Below are positions 49,062 to 57,795 of a stretch of 64,000 nt of DNA, one piece after another. The position numbers and the translations under genes are program-made. The notes below the pieces were generated by a model. The model was not told where the DNA came from. It did not search any database and saw only the letters and a list, made by a program, of their open reading frames with translations. The stretch covers positions 62,001 to 126,000 of the forward strand of contig NZ_BJNG01000011.1 of assembly GCF_006539565.1 (NCBI RefSeq). The letters run 5' to 3'. The stretch is from Pseudonocardia hydrocarbonoxydans (GTDB taxonomy: Bacteria > Actinomycetota > Actinomycetes > Mycobacteriales > Pseudonocardiaceae). Position 1 is the stretch's first letter. Each line of letters begins with the position of its first letter.

Positions 49062-49969
49062 CCGCGGACCCGGGCGCCGAGCGCGGCGAGGTCGCGCTCG
49101 GCGTGGTGCTGGCGGACGTAGACGCCCAGGTCGGCCAGGCGCGCACCGAGCCGGTCGTGCCGGGTGAGCACGGTGGACCCGGCCAGCCGCGGTGCCCGGT
49201 CGGCGACGGTGCGGGCGAGCCCGTCGGCGGCGGCGCGGGCGGTCCAGACCGCGGTGGTGTGGTCGGCGGCCGGGTCGGCGTCGATCGCGTCGGCGGTCCG
49301 GGCGAGCAGGGCGTCGGTGCCGGCCAGTGCGGTGTGCAGCGTGCCGAGGTGGGCCAGCCGGTGCGGGTCGTCGCCCGCCGCGCCGCGCACGTCGTCGACG
49401 ATCCCGGCGGCGCCGCCCAGCCACACCGCGGCCACCCCGCCGCCGCCCCACCAGAACCCCTGGCGGGCGGTGTAGAAGCCGGGCGGGCCCACGAGCGAGT
49501 CGGCGGGCACCCCGGCGAACTCGACGTCGACGCTGTCGCTGGCCGCCATCCCGACCGGGTCCCAGGTGCCCTCGACGGGCCGTACGCGGGGGTCGCGCAC
49601 GTCGACCTCGACGATCCGGTCCCCGGCCACGACCAGGGCCCGGTCCAGGGTGTGCGCGCCCGAGCAGAACCGCACGAGCCCGCACACCCCCGTGCCGCGC
49701 AGCTCCGCACCGGTGCCGCCCGAGCGGGCGGCCCACACGCCGTAGAGCGCGCCGGGGACGGGTGCGGCGCCGGCCTCGGCGAGGATCGCCAGTGCGTCGG
49801 TGTGGCCCTCGGCCAGCCGGGCGAGCACCAGGTCGGTGCGCCCCCAGCGGGCCAGTGTGCGCCAGCGTCCGGCGGTGTCGCCGTGCCCGGGCAGCGGCAG
49901 CGGGTCGCGCACGGCGTCGGGCAGTGCGGGCGCGGGACCCGGCGGGTGCGGGTCGAGCAGCGTGGTCAG
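49058..49969 (-). CDS. Acyl-CoA-dehydrogenase-fold flavoprotein of the glycan cluster
   Basis: The 303-aa product is shorter than true acyl-CoA dehydrogenases (about 380). It keeps the fold: DTAGRWRTLARWGRTDLVLARLAEGHTDALAILAEAG, GTWDPVGMAASDSVDVEF with VPADSLVG, and a helical C-terminal half. No clear catalytic Glu was identified. Relatives with this fold oxidise sugar amines (nitrososynthases) as well as acyl chains. Start chosen is CTG 49969, with GGGAGGGA six bases upstream and its bases overlapping the upstream TGA; the N-terminal residues it adds (LLDPHPPGPAPALPDAV) resemble relatives. The conservative alternative is GTG 49912, which has no ribosome site. Confidence 0.75.
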   Translation of the reverse strand: MTTLLDPHPPGPAPALPDAVRDPLPLPGHGDTAGRWRTLARWGRTDLVLARLAEGHTDALAILAEAGAAPVPGALYGVWAARSGGTGAELRGTGVCGLVRFCSGAHTLDRALVVAGDRIVEVDVRDPRVRPVEGTWDPVGMAASDSVDVEFAGVPADSLVGPPGFYTARQGFWWGGGGVAAVWLGGAAGIVDDVRGAAGDDPHRLAHLGTLHTALAGTDALLARTADAIDADPAADHTTAVWTARAAADGLARTVADRAPRLAGSTVLTRHDRLGARLADLGVYVRQHHAERDLAALGARVRG

Positions 49970-50787
49970 GGGGTCCCTCCCGGGGTGAGGTGCAGGACGC
50001 CGCGGGCCGGGTCGAACTCGACCACCCCGCGGGCGGCCAGGTCGTCGAGCCAGCCGGTCATCGGCCAGCGTCCACGGCGGCGGTGGAACAGCCGGGCGTT
50101 GCGGACGATCTCCGCGATCCGGCCGGGCGTCTCGCGCGCCGGGGGGTGGTACTGGTGGAACGCGCTCGCGCCGCCCACCCAGAACAGGCCGACCCCGGCC
50201 TCGCGGGCGGTGCAGGCGAGGTCGGTGTCCTCGCCGCCGTAGCCGGTGTAGTCCTCGCAGAACCCGCCGAGCACCGCCCAGGTGGCGCGGGTGACGGCGA
50301 AGGACAGCGACCAGAACAGGTCGAACCGCTCCTCGGCCACGAGCTCGCCGTCCGGCGGGGCCGGGCGGGCGGGGTGCGGCGGGGCGAGCGCGGCCAGCCC
50401 GTCGGCCGGGTAGCCGCCGTCGGGGGCCGGGGGCAGGTAGTACACCGGCCCGCAGAGCAGCGCGGGCCCGTCGACGCGGCGCGCGGCGTCGGCGTAGCGG
50501 CGCAGCATCCCCGGTGCCGGGATGCAGTCGACGTCGAGGAACACCAGCAGGTCGGCGTCGGCGGCGGCCGCCCCGGCGTTGCGGGCCGCGGCCAGCGGCA
50601 GCCCGGAGTCCGGGACGTCCACCTCCAGCACGGTGACCGGCGGTGCGCCCGGCACGTCCGCGAGCTCCGGCCGCGCCCCCATCCCGACGACGACGTGCCG
50701 GTCCGGCGGGTCGTCGGCCAGCCCGACGCGCTGCCGGTGCAGGTGGGCGTCGCGGCCGCGGGTGATCGTGACGACGGCGGTGCTCAT
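49966..50787 (-). CDS. Family 2 glycosyltransferase
   Basis: The 273-aa GT-A protein has VVTITRGRDAHLHRQRVGL, the DxD in LLVFLDVDCIPAPGML (about residues 79-94), and the family-2 C-terminal motif VLGGFCEDYTGYGGEDTDLACTAREAG (about 182-208) followed by FHQYHPP. ATG 50787 overlaps the upstream glycosyltransferase (ATGA). It resembles chondroitin-type or galactosyl-type GT2 enzymes with the GGED motif. Confidence 0.88.
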   Translation of the reverse strand: MSTAVVTITRGRDAHLHRQRVGLADDPPDRHVVVGMGARPELADVPGAPPVTVLEVDVPDSGLPLAAARNAGAAAADADLLVFLDVDCIPAPGMLRRYADAARRVDGPALLCGPVYYLPPAPDGGYPADGLAALAPPHPARPAPPDGELVAEERFDLFWSLSFAVTRATWAVLGGFCEDYTGYGGEDTDLACTAREAGVGLFWVGGASAFHQYHPPARETPGRIAEIVRNARLFHRRRGRWPMTGWLDDLAARGVVEFDPARGVLHLTPGGTP

Positions 50788-51761
50788 GCGGCGAGCCCGT
50801 CGAGCAGCGCCGCGGCCCGGGTGGCGGCGGTGCCGCTCGACCAGGCCGCCCAGCCCGAGCCGTCGGGCACCGCGGCGAGCAGCGCGGGCCACGCCCCGGG
50901 CTCCGGCCAGGTGCCGACGGTGGCGGCGACGCCGGCCAGTGCCCGCGCGGTGGTCACCTGCTCGCCGTGCGGGCGGCGCTGGGGGACCACCACGGCGGGG
51001 CGCCGCGCCGCGGCCACCTCGGCCAGCGCGTTCTGCCCGGCGTGGGTCACCACGGTCCCGGCCGCCGACAGCTCGGCCCACACGTCCTCGACCCAGCCCA
51101 GCCACGTCAGGTTCGGCGGCCCCCCGGCGCCCGCGGGCCCGGCGACGACCCAGTGCCGGTCCGGGGTGGCGGCCGCGGCGGCGCACAGCTGGTCGGCGGT
51201 GACGTCGAGCCCGCCCGCGCCCCACAGCACCAGCACCCGGCACGGGTCGCCGGGCGGGGGCACCGGGCGGGCGTCGAAGCGGGACAGGGTGCCCAGGTGC
51301 ACGGTCTTGTCCTCCCAGGCCGCGGGCCAGTCCGACGGCCGGGGCGGCCACGGGGCGAGCAGTCGTTCGGCCAGGTCGTAGGCGGTGCGGTGGGCGCGGT
51401 CGGTGCGCTCGCCCGGCTGGGCCATCACGACCACCGGGACGCCGTGCAGCCGCGCGAGCAGCGCCACCTCCACCGACACGTCGACGACGACGAGCCGGGC
51501 CGCGGCCACCACCTCGGAGATCGCCCGCATCCGCGCCCGCAGCCCGGGGTGGCGGCGCGGGACCCAGTGCAGGGTGCCGCCCGCGGTGACGTCGCGGGTC
51601 TCGCCGCCGTCGTCCCCGGGCAGCTCCACCCAGCGACCGGCCCACCCCGCGGGCCGGGGGCGCGAGGAGAGCCCGACGACCGGGGTGCCGGTCGCCGCCG
51701 CGATCGACGCCGCCCGGTGCAGGTGCCCGCTGCCCTGGTGGTGCACGTAGTAGGCGATCAC
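50784..51761 (-). CDS. GT-B glycosyltransferase (MurG/UGT-like)
   Basis: The 325-aa protein begins YYVHHQGSGHLHRAASIA, the GSGHxxR motif of GT-B enzymes. The donor-binding end is VTHAGQNALAEVAAARRPAVVVPQRRPHGEQVTTARAL (about residues 232-270), a MurG/UDP-glycosyltransferase signature. GTG 51761 overlaps the GT4 stop. Likely uses a UDP-sugar. Confidence 0.85.
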   Translation of the reverse strand: MIAYYVHHQGSGHLHRAASIAAATGTPVVGLSSRPRPAGWAGRWVELPGDDGGETRDVTAGGTLHWVPRRHPGLRARMRAISEVVAAARLVVVDVSVEVALLARLHGVPVVVMAQPGERTDRAHRTAYDLAERLLAPWPPRPSDWPAAWEDKTVHLGTLSRFDARPVPPPGDPCRVLVLWGAGGLDVTADQLCAAAAATPDRHWVVAGPAGAGGPPNLTWLGWVEDVWAELSAAGTVVTHAGQNALAEVAAARRPAVVVPQRRPHGEQVTTARALAGVAATVGTWPEPGAWPALLAAVPDGSGWAAWSSGTAATRAAALLDGLAA

Positions 51762-52822
51762 GCGGCGATCTCGTCGTAGAGGGCCTCGTAGCCGTCGACC
51801 ATCGCCGCGACCGAGCAGAACCGCTCGGCCCGTCGGCGGACGGCGGCGCGGTCCAGCCGCGCGGCGGCGTGGATCGCCGCGGCCAGCCCGGCGGCGTCGC
51901 CGGGTGCGGCGAGCACCCCGCAGGTGTCGTCGAGCAGCTCGGGCAGCGCGCCGCGGGCCACCCCGGCGACCGGGGTGCCGCAGGCCAGCGCCTCCGCGAC
52001 GACCAGCCCGTACGGCTCGTCCCAGCACGGCGTCACGACCGCCACCGACGCCGAGCCCACCAGCCGGGCCAGCGCGGCGTGGTCGAGGTGCCCGACCCAG
52101 CTGATGTCGCCGCCGAGCAGCGGGGCGACCTCGGCGTCGAACCAGCGGCGGTCCGGCCGCGGTCCGGCCAGCCGCAGCCCGGTGCCGGCGGCGCGGGCGG
52201 CCCGGATCGCCTCGACGGGCCCCTTCTCCGGCACGATCCGGCCCGACCACACCGGGGTGCCGCCGCCCGGCCCGGCGGGCCAGGCCGCGGTGTCGACGCC
52301 GTTGCGCACCACGCGGACGTCCGGGACGAGCCCGCGCCACTGCTGCGCGGTGCTGCGGCTGACCGCGGCGAACCGGGGTCCCGACCGCGCCCGCGGCAAC
52401 CGGATCGCCGACTCCAGCCACGGCGTCGGCGGCGTGTGCAGCGTGGTCAGGACCGGCCGGGGCACCGACGGGCCCATCGCGACGGGCAGGTAGTGCAGCG
52501 AGTTGTTGTGCACGACGTCGTAGGGGGCGTCCGGCGCGGCGAGGTCGAGCATCAGCGACAGGTAGGCGTGGTGCTCGGCGAGGAACCAGTCGGCGGGCAT
52601 CGACACGTCGCTGCGCGCGTGCGACGACAACGGGGGCAGCGGGGCCATCTCGTGGACGTCGAGCGCGGGGTCGGAGCCGGCCCCGCCGAACACGGTCACC
52701 CGGTGGCCGCGCTCGCGCAGCCGGGTCGCCAGCTGCCAGGTGTGCGCCTCCAGGCCCCCGGGGAAGGGTTCGCGGATCGGGTACCGGGCGGAGGCGACCA
52801 GTGCGACGCGGTGGGTGCTCAA
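51758..52822 (-). CDS. Family 4 glycosyltransferase
   Basis: The 354-aa GT-B protein has FPGGLEAHTWQLATRLRERGHRVTVFGG (residues about 20-47), VVHNNSLHYLPVA, VRNGVDTAAWP, WSGRIVPEKGPVEAIRAA and the donor-binding Ex7E region PCWDEPYGLVVAEALACGTPVAGVARGALPELLD (about 272-305). The start is TTG 52822. It begins the leftward operon, preceded by a 105-bp non-coding gap. MshA belongs to this family, but the substrate cannot be assigned. Confidence 0.88.
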   Translation of the reverse strand: MSTHRVALVASARYPIREPFPGGLEAHTWQLATRLRERGHRVTVFGGAGSDPALDVHEMAPLPPLSSHARSDVSMPADWFLAEHHAYLSLMLDLAAPDAPYDVVHNNSLHYLPVAMGPSVPRPVLTTLHTPPTPWLESAIRLPRARSGPRFAAVSRSTAQQWRGLVPDVRVVRNGVDTAAWPAGPGGGTPVWSGRIVPEKGPVEAIRAARAAGTGLRLAGPRPDRRWFDAEVAPLLGGDISWVGHLDHAALARLVGSASVAVVTPCWDEPYGLVVAEALACGTPVAGVARGALPELLDDTCGVLAAPGDAAGLAAAIHAAARLDRAAVRRRAERFCSVAAMVDGYEALYDEIAA

Positions 52823-52927
52823 CGTCGGGTGGGGCGGACCGGCGGCATGCAGGACTCCTGGAGATCAGCAAGGAAGGACGGGACCTCGGATACCCCGCCC
52901 CGGGTCACCTCACGCCTGCGACGCCGG

Positions 52928-53827
52928 TCACCACCCGAGCAGCTCCAGGCGCGCGGCGTGCCGCTCCAGCCCGGCCGCCACCCACTGCGGGTGCGTGCGG
53001 TACCAGTCGAGCTGGGCGTCCCGGACCTCCGCGTCGTCGACCGGGTCGCCGTCGACGAGCCAGTGTGCGCGCGGAGCCGCGTCCAGCCCGAGCGCGTCGA
53101 GCACGGCGGCGTCGAGCGGGGCCCGGATGCCGCCGAGCAGCGCGCGGCCGGGCTCGGCGGCGTCCGCCGGGAGCCCGAGCGCGGCCTGCACGCGGCGGGC
53201 CAGCGCGATCAGGACGGGGTTGCCGGGGTGGTTGAGCGTGTGGGCGGCGTCGACGCCGAGGCCGAGCAGCAGGTCGGACACCCCGACGTCGGTGCCCCGC
53301 TCGCGCCGCGCCAGCTCGTCGACGGTGAGGTCGGCCGCCGCGCGCAGGGCCACGGCGTCCGGGGGCGGCGCGGGGGGCAGCCCGGCGGCGGCGGTGAGGG
53401 TGCGCAGATCGTGGTAGGGCACGACGGGCGGCACCGCCGCCATGTCGGACGGGTGCCGCACGATCACCGTCCACGGGTGCAGCCCGGCGTAGCGGACCAC
53501 CGGCCAGCGCAGCACCCGCGCCCCGGTGGGCAGGTGCGCGGCCAGCTCGGCGGTGCCCAGCGGCAGGTCGCGGTAGCCGTCGCGGACGGGCTGGCCCAGC
53601 AGCACCGTCGTGCGGGCGAGCAGGGCGTGCAGGTGCGGCAGGTCGTCGGCGGTGAGCTCGTGCACCGGCGGCACCCGCACCGGCCGCGGCGTGAAGGTCG
53701 GCGACCCGGCCAGCAGCACCCGCAGCGACTCGGCCTGGCAGTTGCCGTGCACGAGGGCGACCGGGCCGGTGCCGCCGTCGTAGAACTCGCCGTAGTGGCG
53801 ACGCCGTCCGGGGTCCACGTGACGCAT
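52928..53827 (-). CDS. WcbI-like polysaccharide biosynthesis protein
   Basis: The 299-aa protein has VALVHGNCQAESLRVLLAG (residues about 23-41), the GNCQ motif of the WcbI family of capsule-related putative acyl/acetyltransferases. It also has YRDLPLGTAELAAHLP, VIVRHPSDMAAVPPVVPYHDLRTL and a Trp-rich end. ATG 53827 faces the rightward glycosyltransferase operon 45 bp away. It supports a surface glycan role for the region. Confidence 0.75.
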   Translation of the reverse strand: MRHVDPGRRRHYGEFYDGGTGPVALVHGNCQAESLRVLLAGSPTFTPRPVRVPPVHELTADDLPHLHALLARTTVLLGQPVRDGYRDLPLGTAELAAHLPTGARVLRWPVVRYAGLHPWTVIVRHPSDMAAVPPVVPYHDLRTLTAAAGLPPAPPPDAVALRAAADLTVDELARRERGTDVGVSDLLLGLGVDAAHTLNHPGNPVLIALARRVQAALGLPADAAEPGRALLGGIRAPLDAAVLDALGLDAAPRAHWLVDGDPVDDAEVRDAQLDWYRTHPQWVAAGLERHAARLELLGW

Positions 53828-53872
53828 GCTGCACCCGCGGTTGGGGACCCGCCCGGCGGGGAACCCGGCCGG

Positions 53873-54880
53873 GTGCGCGTCGCGTCGGTCCCCGCAGGTC
53901 ACGTCTACGTGCGGCACCTCGCCGACCCCGGGGCGCGCGACGGGGTCGTGCGCCTGCCCGACCCGCCCGTGCCCGGCGCCCCGCCCGGGCGGTGGTGGCC
54001 GCCGCCGATGCTCGAGCCGTCCTGGGTGCGCGACCACGCCGCCGACTTCGACGTCCTGCACGTTCACTTCGGCTACGACGACCGCACCCCGGCCGACCTG
54101 ACCGCGCTCGTCACCGCGCTGCGCGACACCGGGCGCGCGCTCGTCGTCACCGTGCACGACCTGCGCAACCCCCACCATCCCGACCCGGCCGCCCACGACG
54201 CCGCGCTCGCCGTCCTCGTCCCGGCCGCCGACGCGGTGCTCACCCTCACCCCGGGTGCCGCGGCGCGGATCGCGCGCCGCTTCGGCAGGGAGGCGACGGT
54301 CGTGCCGCACCCGCACGTCGTGCCGCCGGACCTGCTGGGGGCGCCCCGCCCGTCGCACGACGGATTCGTGGTCGGGCTGCACGCCAAGAGCGTGCGCGCC
54401 AACGCCGACCCGGTGCCGGTCGCCCGCGCGCTCGCCGGGGTCGTGGCGGAGCTGCCCGGCGCCCGGCTGCAGGTCGACGCCCACGACGACGACCGCGGTC
54501 GGGCCGTCGCCGCCGCCCTGCCCGGGTTCGACGTGCGGGTGCACCCGCCGTTCACCGACGACGAGCTGTGGGCCTATCTCTCCGGGCTCGACCTCTCCGT
54601 CCTGCCCTACCGCTTCGGCACCCATTCGGGCTGGCTGGAGGCGTGTCACGACCTGGGCACCGCGGTGCTCGCCCCCGACTGCGGCCACTACGCCGAGCAG
54701 GGCCCCTGCCTGGTCTACGGCCACGACGAGCGCCGCCTCGACGTCGCCTCGCTGCGGGATGCGGTGCGCCGTGCGCACGCCGGGCCCCCGCCCGCGCGGG
54801 CCGATCCGGTGCAGCGGCGACGGCAGCGGGAGGGGATCGCGCGCGTGCACGCCGAGGTCTACGCGTCGGTGGCGCGGTGA
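53873..54880 (+). CDS. GT-B-like glycosyltransferase
   Basis: The 335-aa protein has FDVLHVHFGYDDRTPADLTALVTALRDTGRALVVTVHDLRNPHH (residues about 60-103), PHPHVVPP, FVVGLHAKSVRANADP, then PPFTDDELWAYLSGLDLSVLPYRFGTHSGWLEACHDLGTAVLAPDCGHYAEQG, the acceptor-to-donor layout of GT4-like enzymes. GTG 53873 is the first start in frame after the divergent promoter region. It is translationally coupled to the next gene (GTGA). Confidence 0.8.
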   Translation: MRVASVPAGHVYVRHLADPGARDGVVRLPDPPVPGAPPGRWWPPPMLEPSWVRDHAADFDVLHVHFGYDDRTPADLTALVTALRDTGRALVVTVHDLRNPHHPDPAAHDAALAVLVPAADAVLTLTPGAAARIARRFGREATVVPHPHVVPPDLLGAPRPSHDGFVVGLHAKSVRANADPVPVARALAGVVAELPGARLQVDAHDDDRGRAVAAALPGFDVRVHPPFTDDELWAYLSGLDLSVLPYRFGTHSGWLEACHDLGTAVLAPDCGHYAEQGPCLVYGHDERRLDVASLRDAVRRAHAGPPPARADPVQRRRQREGIARVHAEVYASVAR

Positions 54881-55809
54881 GGGTGCTGCCCGTGGCCCCC
54901 GGCCCGGCCGGGCACGGCGTGGTCCGGCACGCGGCGCTGGTGGCCGCGCGCGTCGCCGAGCACGGCGTCGGCGCCGGGGTGCCGCCCGATCTCGCCCACG
55001 CCCAGTTCACCGACGCCTTGTGGGGCCCCGACATCGCCTCCGCCGCCGCCGCGTTCACCGCGTGGGCCGCCACCGCGCCCCGCCCGCTGGTGGTGACGCT
55101 GCACGACGTGCCCGGCGCCGACCCCGACCCGGCCCGCGACGCCCGCCGCACCGCGGGCTACGCGGCCGTCGTCGCCGCCTGCGACGCCGTCGTCGTGTCG
55201 GCTGCGCACGAGGCGGCGAAGGTGGCGGCGTTCTCCGGTCGCGCGGCGACGGTCGTCGACCTGCCGGTGCCGCGCCCCGTCGACGGCGGCGCGGAGCCGG
55301 GATGGGCCGACCGCCCGACCCTCGGCGTCCTCGGCTTCCTCTATCCCGGCAAGGGCCACGCCGACGTGCTCGACGCCGCGGCGCGCCACCCGTCGCGGCC
55401 GCGGGTCGTCGCGGCCGGCGGGCCGTCCCCGGGGCACGAGGCGCTGGTGGCGGAGCTGGGCGCGCGGGCCGCGGCGGCGGGCGTCGAGCTCGTCGTCACC
55501 GGGGAGCTGGGCGACGCCGACCTCGCCGCGGCCGCCCGCGCCGTCACGGTGCCGGTGGTGCCGGGGCGCACGGTCAGCGCCAGCGGCACGCTGGCCACGT
55601 GGTGGGCCTGCGGCCGCCGACCGCTCGCCGCGCGCGGTGCGTACGTGCGCGAGCAGGCCGCCCGCCGGCCGGGTTCCCTGCACGCCTACGACACGCTCGA
55701 CGTCACCGCGGCGCTGGCCGACCCCGCCCGCACCCGGCTCGGCGCACCGCCGCGCTGCACCGCCGGGGCCGCCCACGCCGCGCTCTACCGGAGGGTCCTC
55801 GCGTGCTGA
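54877..55809 (+). CDS. Putative glycosyltransferase (GT4-like, short)
   Basis: The 310-aa protein has DLAHAQFTDALWGPDIASA, LVVTLHDVPGADPDPARDARRTAGYAAVVAACDAVVVSAAHEA, LGVLGFLYPGKGHADVLDAAARHPSRPRVVAAGG and VPVVPGRTVSASGTLATWWACGRRPLA. These fit a GT-B fold with a reduced donor motif. It overlaps its neighbours by 4 and 7 bp. Sequence drift makes the donor unclear. Confidence 0.75.
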   Translation: MRVLPVAPGPAGHGVVRHAALVAARVAEHGVGAGVPPDLAHAQFTDALWGPDIASAAAAFTAWAATAPRPLVVTLHDVPGADPDPARDARRTAGYAAVVAACDAVVVSAAHEAAKVAAFSGRAATVVDLPVPRPVDGGAEPGWADRPTLGVLGFLYPGKGHADVLDAAARHPSRPRVVAAGGPSPGHEALVAELGARAAAAGVELVVTGELGDADLAAAARAVTVPVVPGRTVSASGTLATWWACGRRPLAARGAYVREQAARRPGSLHAYDTLDVTAALADPARTRLGAPPRCTAGAAHAALYRRVLAC

Positions 55810-56963
55810 CCGACATCCTCGTGCCGGGCAACCGTTACGACCTGCTCGACGCGCACCCGGCGCCACGGCCCGACGTCAGCGTCGTCGTCGTCCACTACCG
55901 CCAGCCCGACCAGCTGGCCCGCACCTGGCACGCCCTGTGCCGCCAGACGCTGCCGCCCGTCGAGGTCGTGATCGCCGACGACGGATCGGACCCGCCGCCC
56001 GTCGCCCCGACCGGTGGGCCACCGGTGCGGGTGGTGACCCAGGCCGACCGCGGCTTCCGCGCCGCCGCCGCGCGCAACCTCGGGGTCGCGGCCACCAGCG
56101 GTGAGGTGCTGGTGTTCCTCGACGCCGACACCGTGCCCGAGCCGCAGTTCCTGGAGCGGCTGACCGCGCGCGTCGCCCGCTGCCCCGACGTCCTGGCCGT
56201 CGGCCGGCGCCGCCACACCGACGGTTCCCGCCCGCTGCCCGAACCCGCCTGGCTCCGGGAGGGCTACGCCGGGTCCCGCGACCTCCTCGACGCCGACGGC
56301 ACCTCCTTCCGCTACGTCATCAGTGCCGTGCTGGCGTGCCGGCGCAGCCTGTTCGACGACGTCGGCGGGTTCGACGAACGGTTCGTCGGCTACGGCGGCG
56401 AGGACTGGGACCTGGCCTACCGCGCCTGGAACAACGGTGCGGTCCTGGTGCACGAGCCCGCCGCGGTGGCCTGGCACGACGGCCCGGACTGGGCGCTGCG
56501 CACCCCGGACGACCCGGCGAAGGACGCCGAGAAGGAGCGGGAACGGGCCCGGCTGGCCGAGCTCGTCCCCGAGCCCGGCACGCGCCGGGGCAGCCCGCCG
56601 GGGGCCGTCCCGGACGTGCTCGCCTCGATCGAGCCGGTGCCCGGGGCCGCGCTGGTGGCCGCGTCGCTGCGCGACCAGGAACACCACGACCTGGCGGTCG
56701 GCGACGAGTGGACCGACGACCAGCTCCGCCGCGCCCGCGTCCGCCTGCACGTGCGGGGGCCGCTGCCGCCCTGGGCGGTCGGGGCCGCCGTCCGGGCGCT
56801 CGTCGACGGCGACCTGGCCACGGTGGTGCTGCGCCGCGGCGAGCTGGTCGCCGCCACCGCGTACAGCACCCGCGCGCTGGGCCGCGCCCGCCGCCACCCG
56901 CCGCACGCCGACGTCGAACGGTTCGCCTTCGGTCACCTCGAGCTGGAGCTCGGCCCGCCCTGA
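55803..56963 (+). CDS. Family 2 glycosyltransferase with C-terminal extension
   Basis: The 386-aa protein has VSVVVVHYRQPDQLARTWHALCRQTLPPVEVVIADDGSDPP (residues about 22-62), the DxD in VLVFLDADTVPEPQFL (about 103-118), and DDVGGFDERFVGYGGEDWDLAYRAWNNG (about 182-210). An extra C-terminal domain of about 130 residues follows. GTG 55803 is supported by GGAGGG (55793-55798). It ends the rightward operon, next to the convergent YjbR gene. Confidence 0.85.
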   Translation: MLTDILVPGNRYDLLDAHPAPRPDVSVVVVHYRQPDQLARTWHALCRQTLPPVEVVIADDGSDPPPVAPTGGPPVRVVTQADRGFRAAAARNLGVAATSGEVLVFLDADTVPEPQFLERLTARVARCPDVLAVGRRRHTDGSRPLPEPAWLREGYAGSRDLLDADGTSFRYVISAVLACRRSLFDDVGGFDERFVGYGGEDWDLAYRAWNNGAVLVHEPAAVAWHDGPDWALRTPDDPAKDAEKERERARLAELVPEPGTRRGSPPGAVPDVLASIEPVPGAALVAASLRDQEHHDLAVGDEWTDDQLRRARVRLHVRGPLPPWAVGAAVRALVDGDLATVVLRRGELVAATAYSTRALGRARRHPPHADVERFAFGHLELELGPP

Positions 56964-56967
56964 CCGT

Positions 56968-57321
56968 TCAGCCCGCGCCCGCCGACTCGCACCGCATCCG
57001 CCAGGCGTCCCCGACCAGCTCGGCGAGCCGGGCGACGTCGACCCGCTCCAGCCGCACCATCACCAGCGGGAATCCGTCGTAGCCGGGCGTGGTGAAGAAC
57101 AGCTCGGGCTCGCCGAGCAGCAGCGCCTGCTTCTCGGCCTCGTCGCCGACGTAGAGCACCGCGATGTCGGTGCGGATCTCCCGGCGCCGGCCCGGCACCC
57201 GCTCCGGGTAGGACCAGACGAAGCCCCGCCCGGCCACGCGGAAGTCGAACCCCGCGCTGTCGATCTCCTCCACCCCGGCCAGCGCCAGGGCCAGCCGTCG
57301 GACGTCGTCGGCGTCAGCCAC
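56968..57321 (-). CDS. MmcQ/YjbR family protein
   Basis: The 117-aa protein fits the YjbR-like fold: DADDVRRLALALAGVEEIDSAGFDFRVAGRGFVWSYPE, VLYVGDEAEKQALLLGEPELFFTTPGYDGFPLVMVRLERVD, ELVGDAWRMR. The family resembles a DNA-binding fold but its role is unknown. Start GTG 57321. Not evidently linked to the glycan cluster. Confidence 0.85.
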   Translation of the reverse strand: MADADDVRRLALALAGVEEIDSAGFDFRVAGRGFVWSYPERVPGRRREIRTDIAVLYVGDEAEKQALLLGEPELFFTTPGYDGFPLVMVRLERVDVARLAELVGDAWRMRCESAGAG

Positions 57322-57795
57322 GGCGGGCAGCCTAGCCACCGGACGAGATCGTCCCGGGCGTCGCTGTTCGTCCTGGCCGACCGGCGTCGCGCTCGCCGCA
57401 GCCACAGCGGTGATCCTCACCGGCTGCTCGGTGACGGGCGCGGCCCTGCCGCTGGTGGGCTGCGACGTCCACGGCAGCGACGTGGTGCTCACCGCGGCCG
57501 CACACCCCGTCAGGGCGCCCCCGCGGCGGGAACCGGCTTCGGAATCCACGCCGTGCCCGCCGCCACCACCGCTGCCCAGAGGTCCGGTCCGAGTGCTCCG
57601 GCCCGGTGCCCGGACCGCGGGATCGGGAACAGACGACCCGGCCGGGCAGGGCCGGTCGGCGGGTCCTGTCGTCGGGCACGGCCGGACCGCCTCCGATCGG
57701 TTCCGCGGGCACGCCGACGGCTCTCCCGCGCTCGGGTGAGCGGGAGACGGTCGAGCGGACCTCCACGGCGGCTCCCGACAGCTACCTGGTTCCGT
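57322..57795. other. Non-coding stretch of 474 bp
   Basis: No convincing gene. On the + strand a short run reads like a lipoprotein signal (VALAAATAVILTGCSVTGAALPLVG, about 57386-57460) but then loses family-like character, so it may be a decayed lipoprotein gene. The open minus-strand frame is Arg/Gly-rich and looks non-coding. Confidence 0.5.

Noticed and set aside
57410..57739. Possible small lipoprotein gene (ILTGCSVTG start)
   Set aside because: The lipobox-like start has no ribosome site and the remainder is Pro/Arg-rich with no family features; at best a decayed gene.
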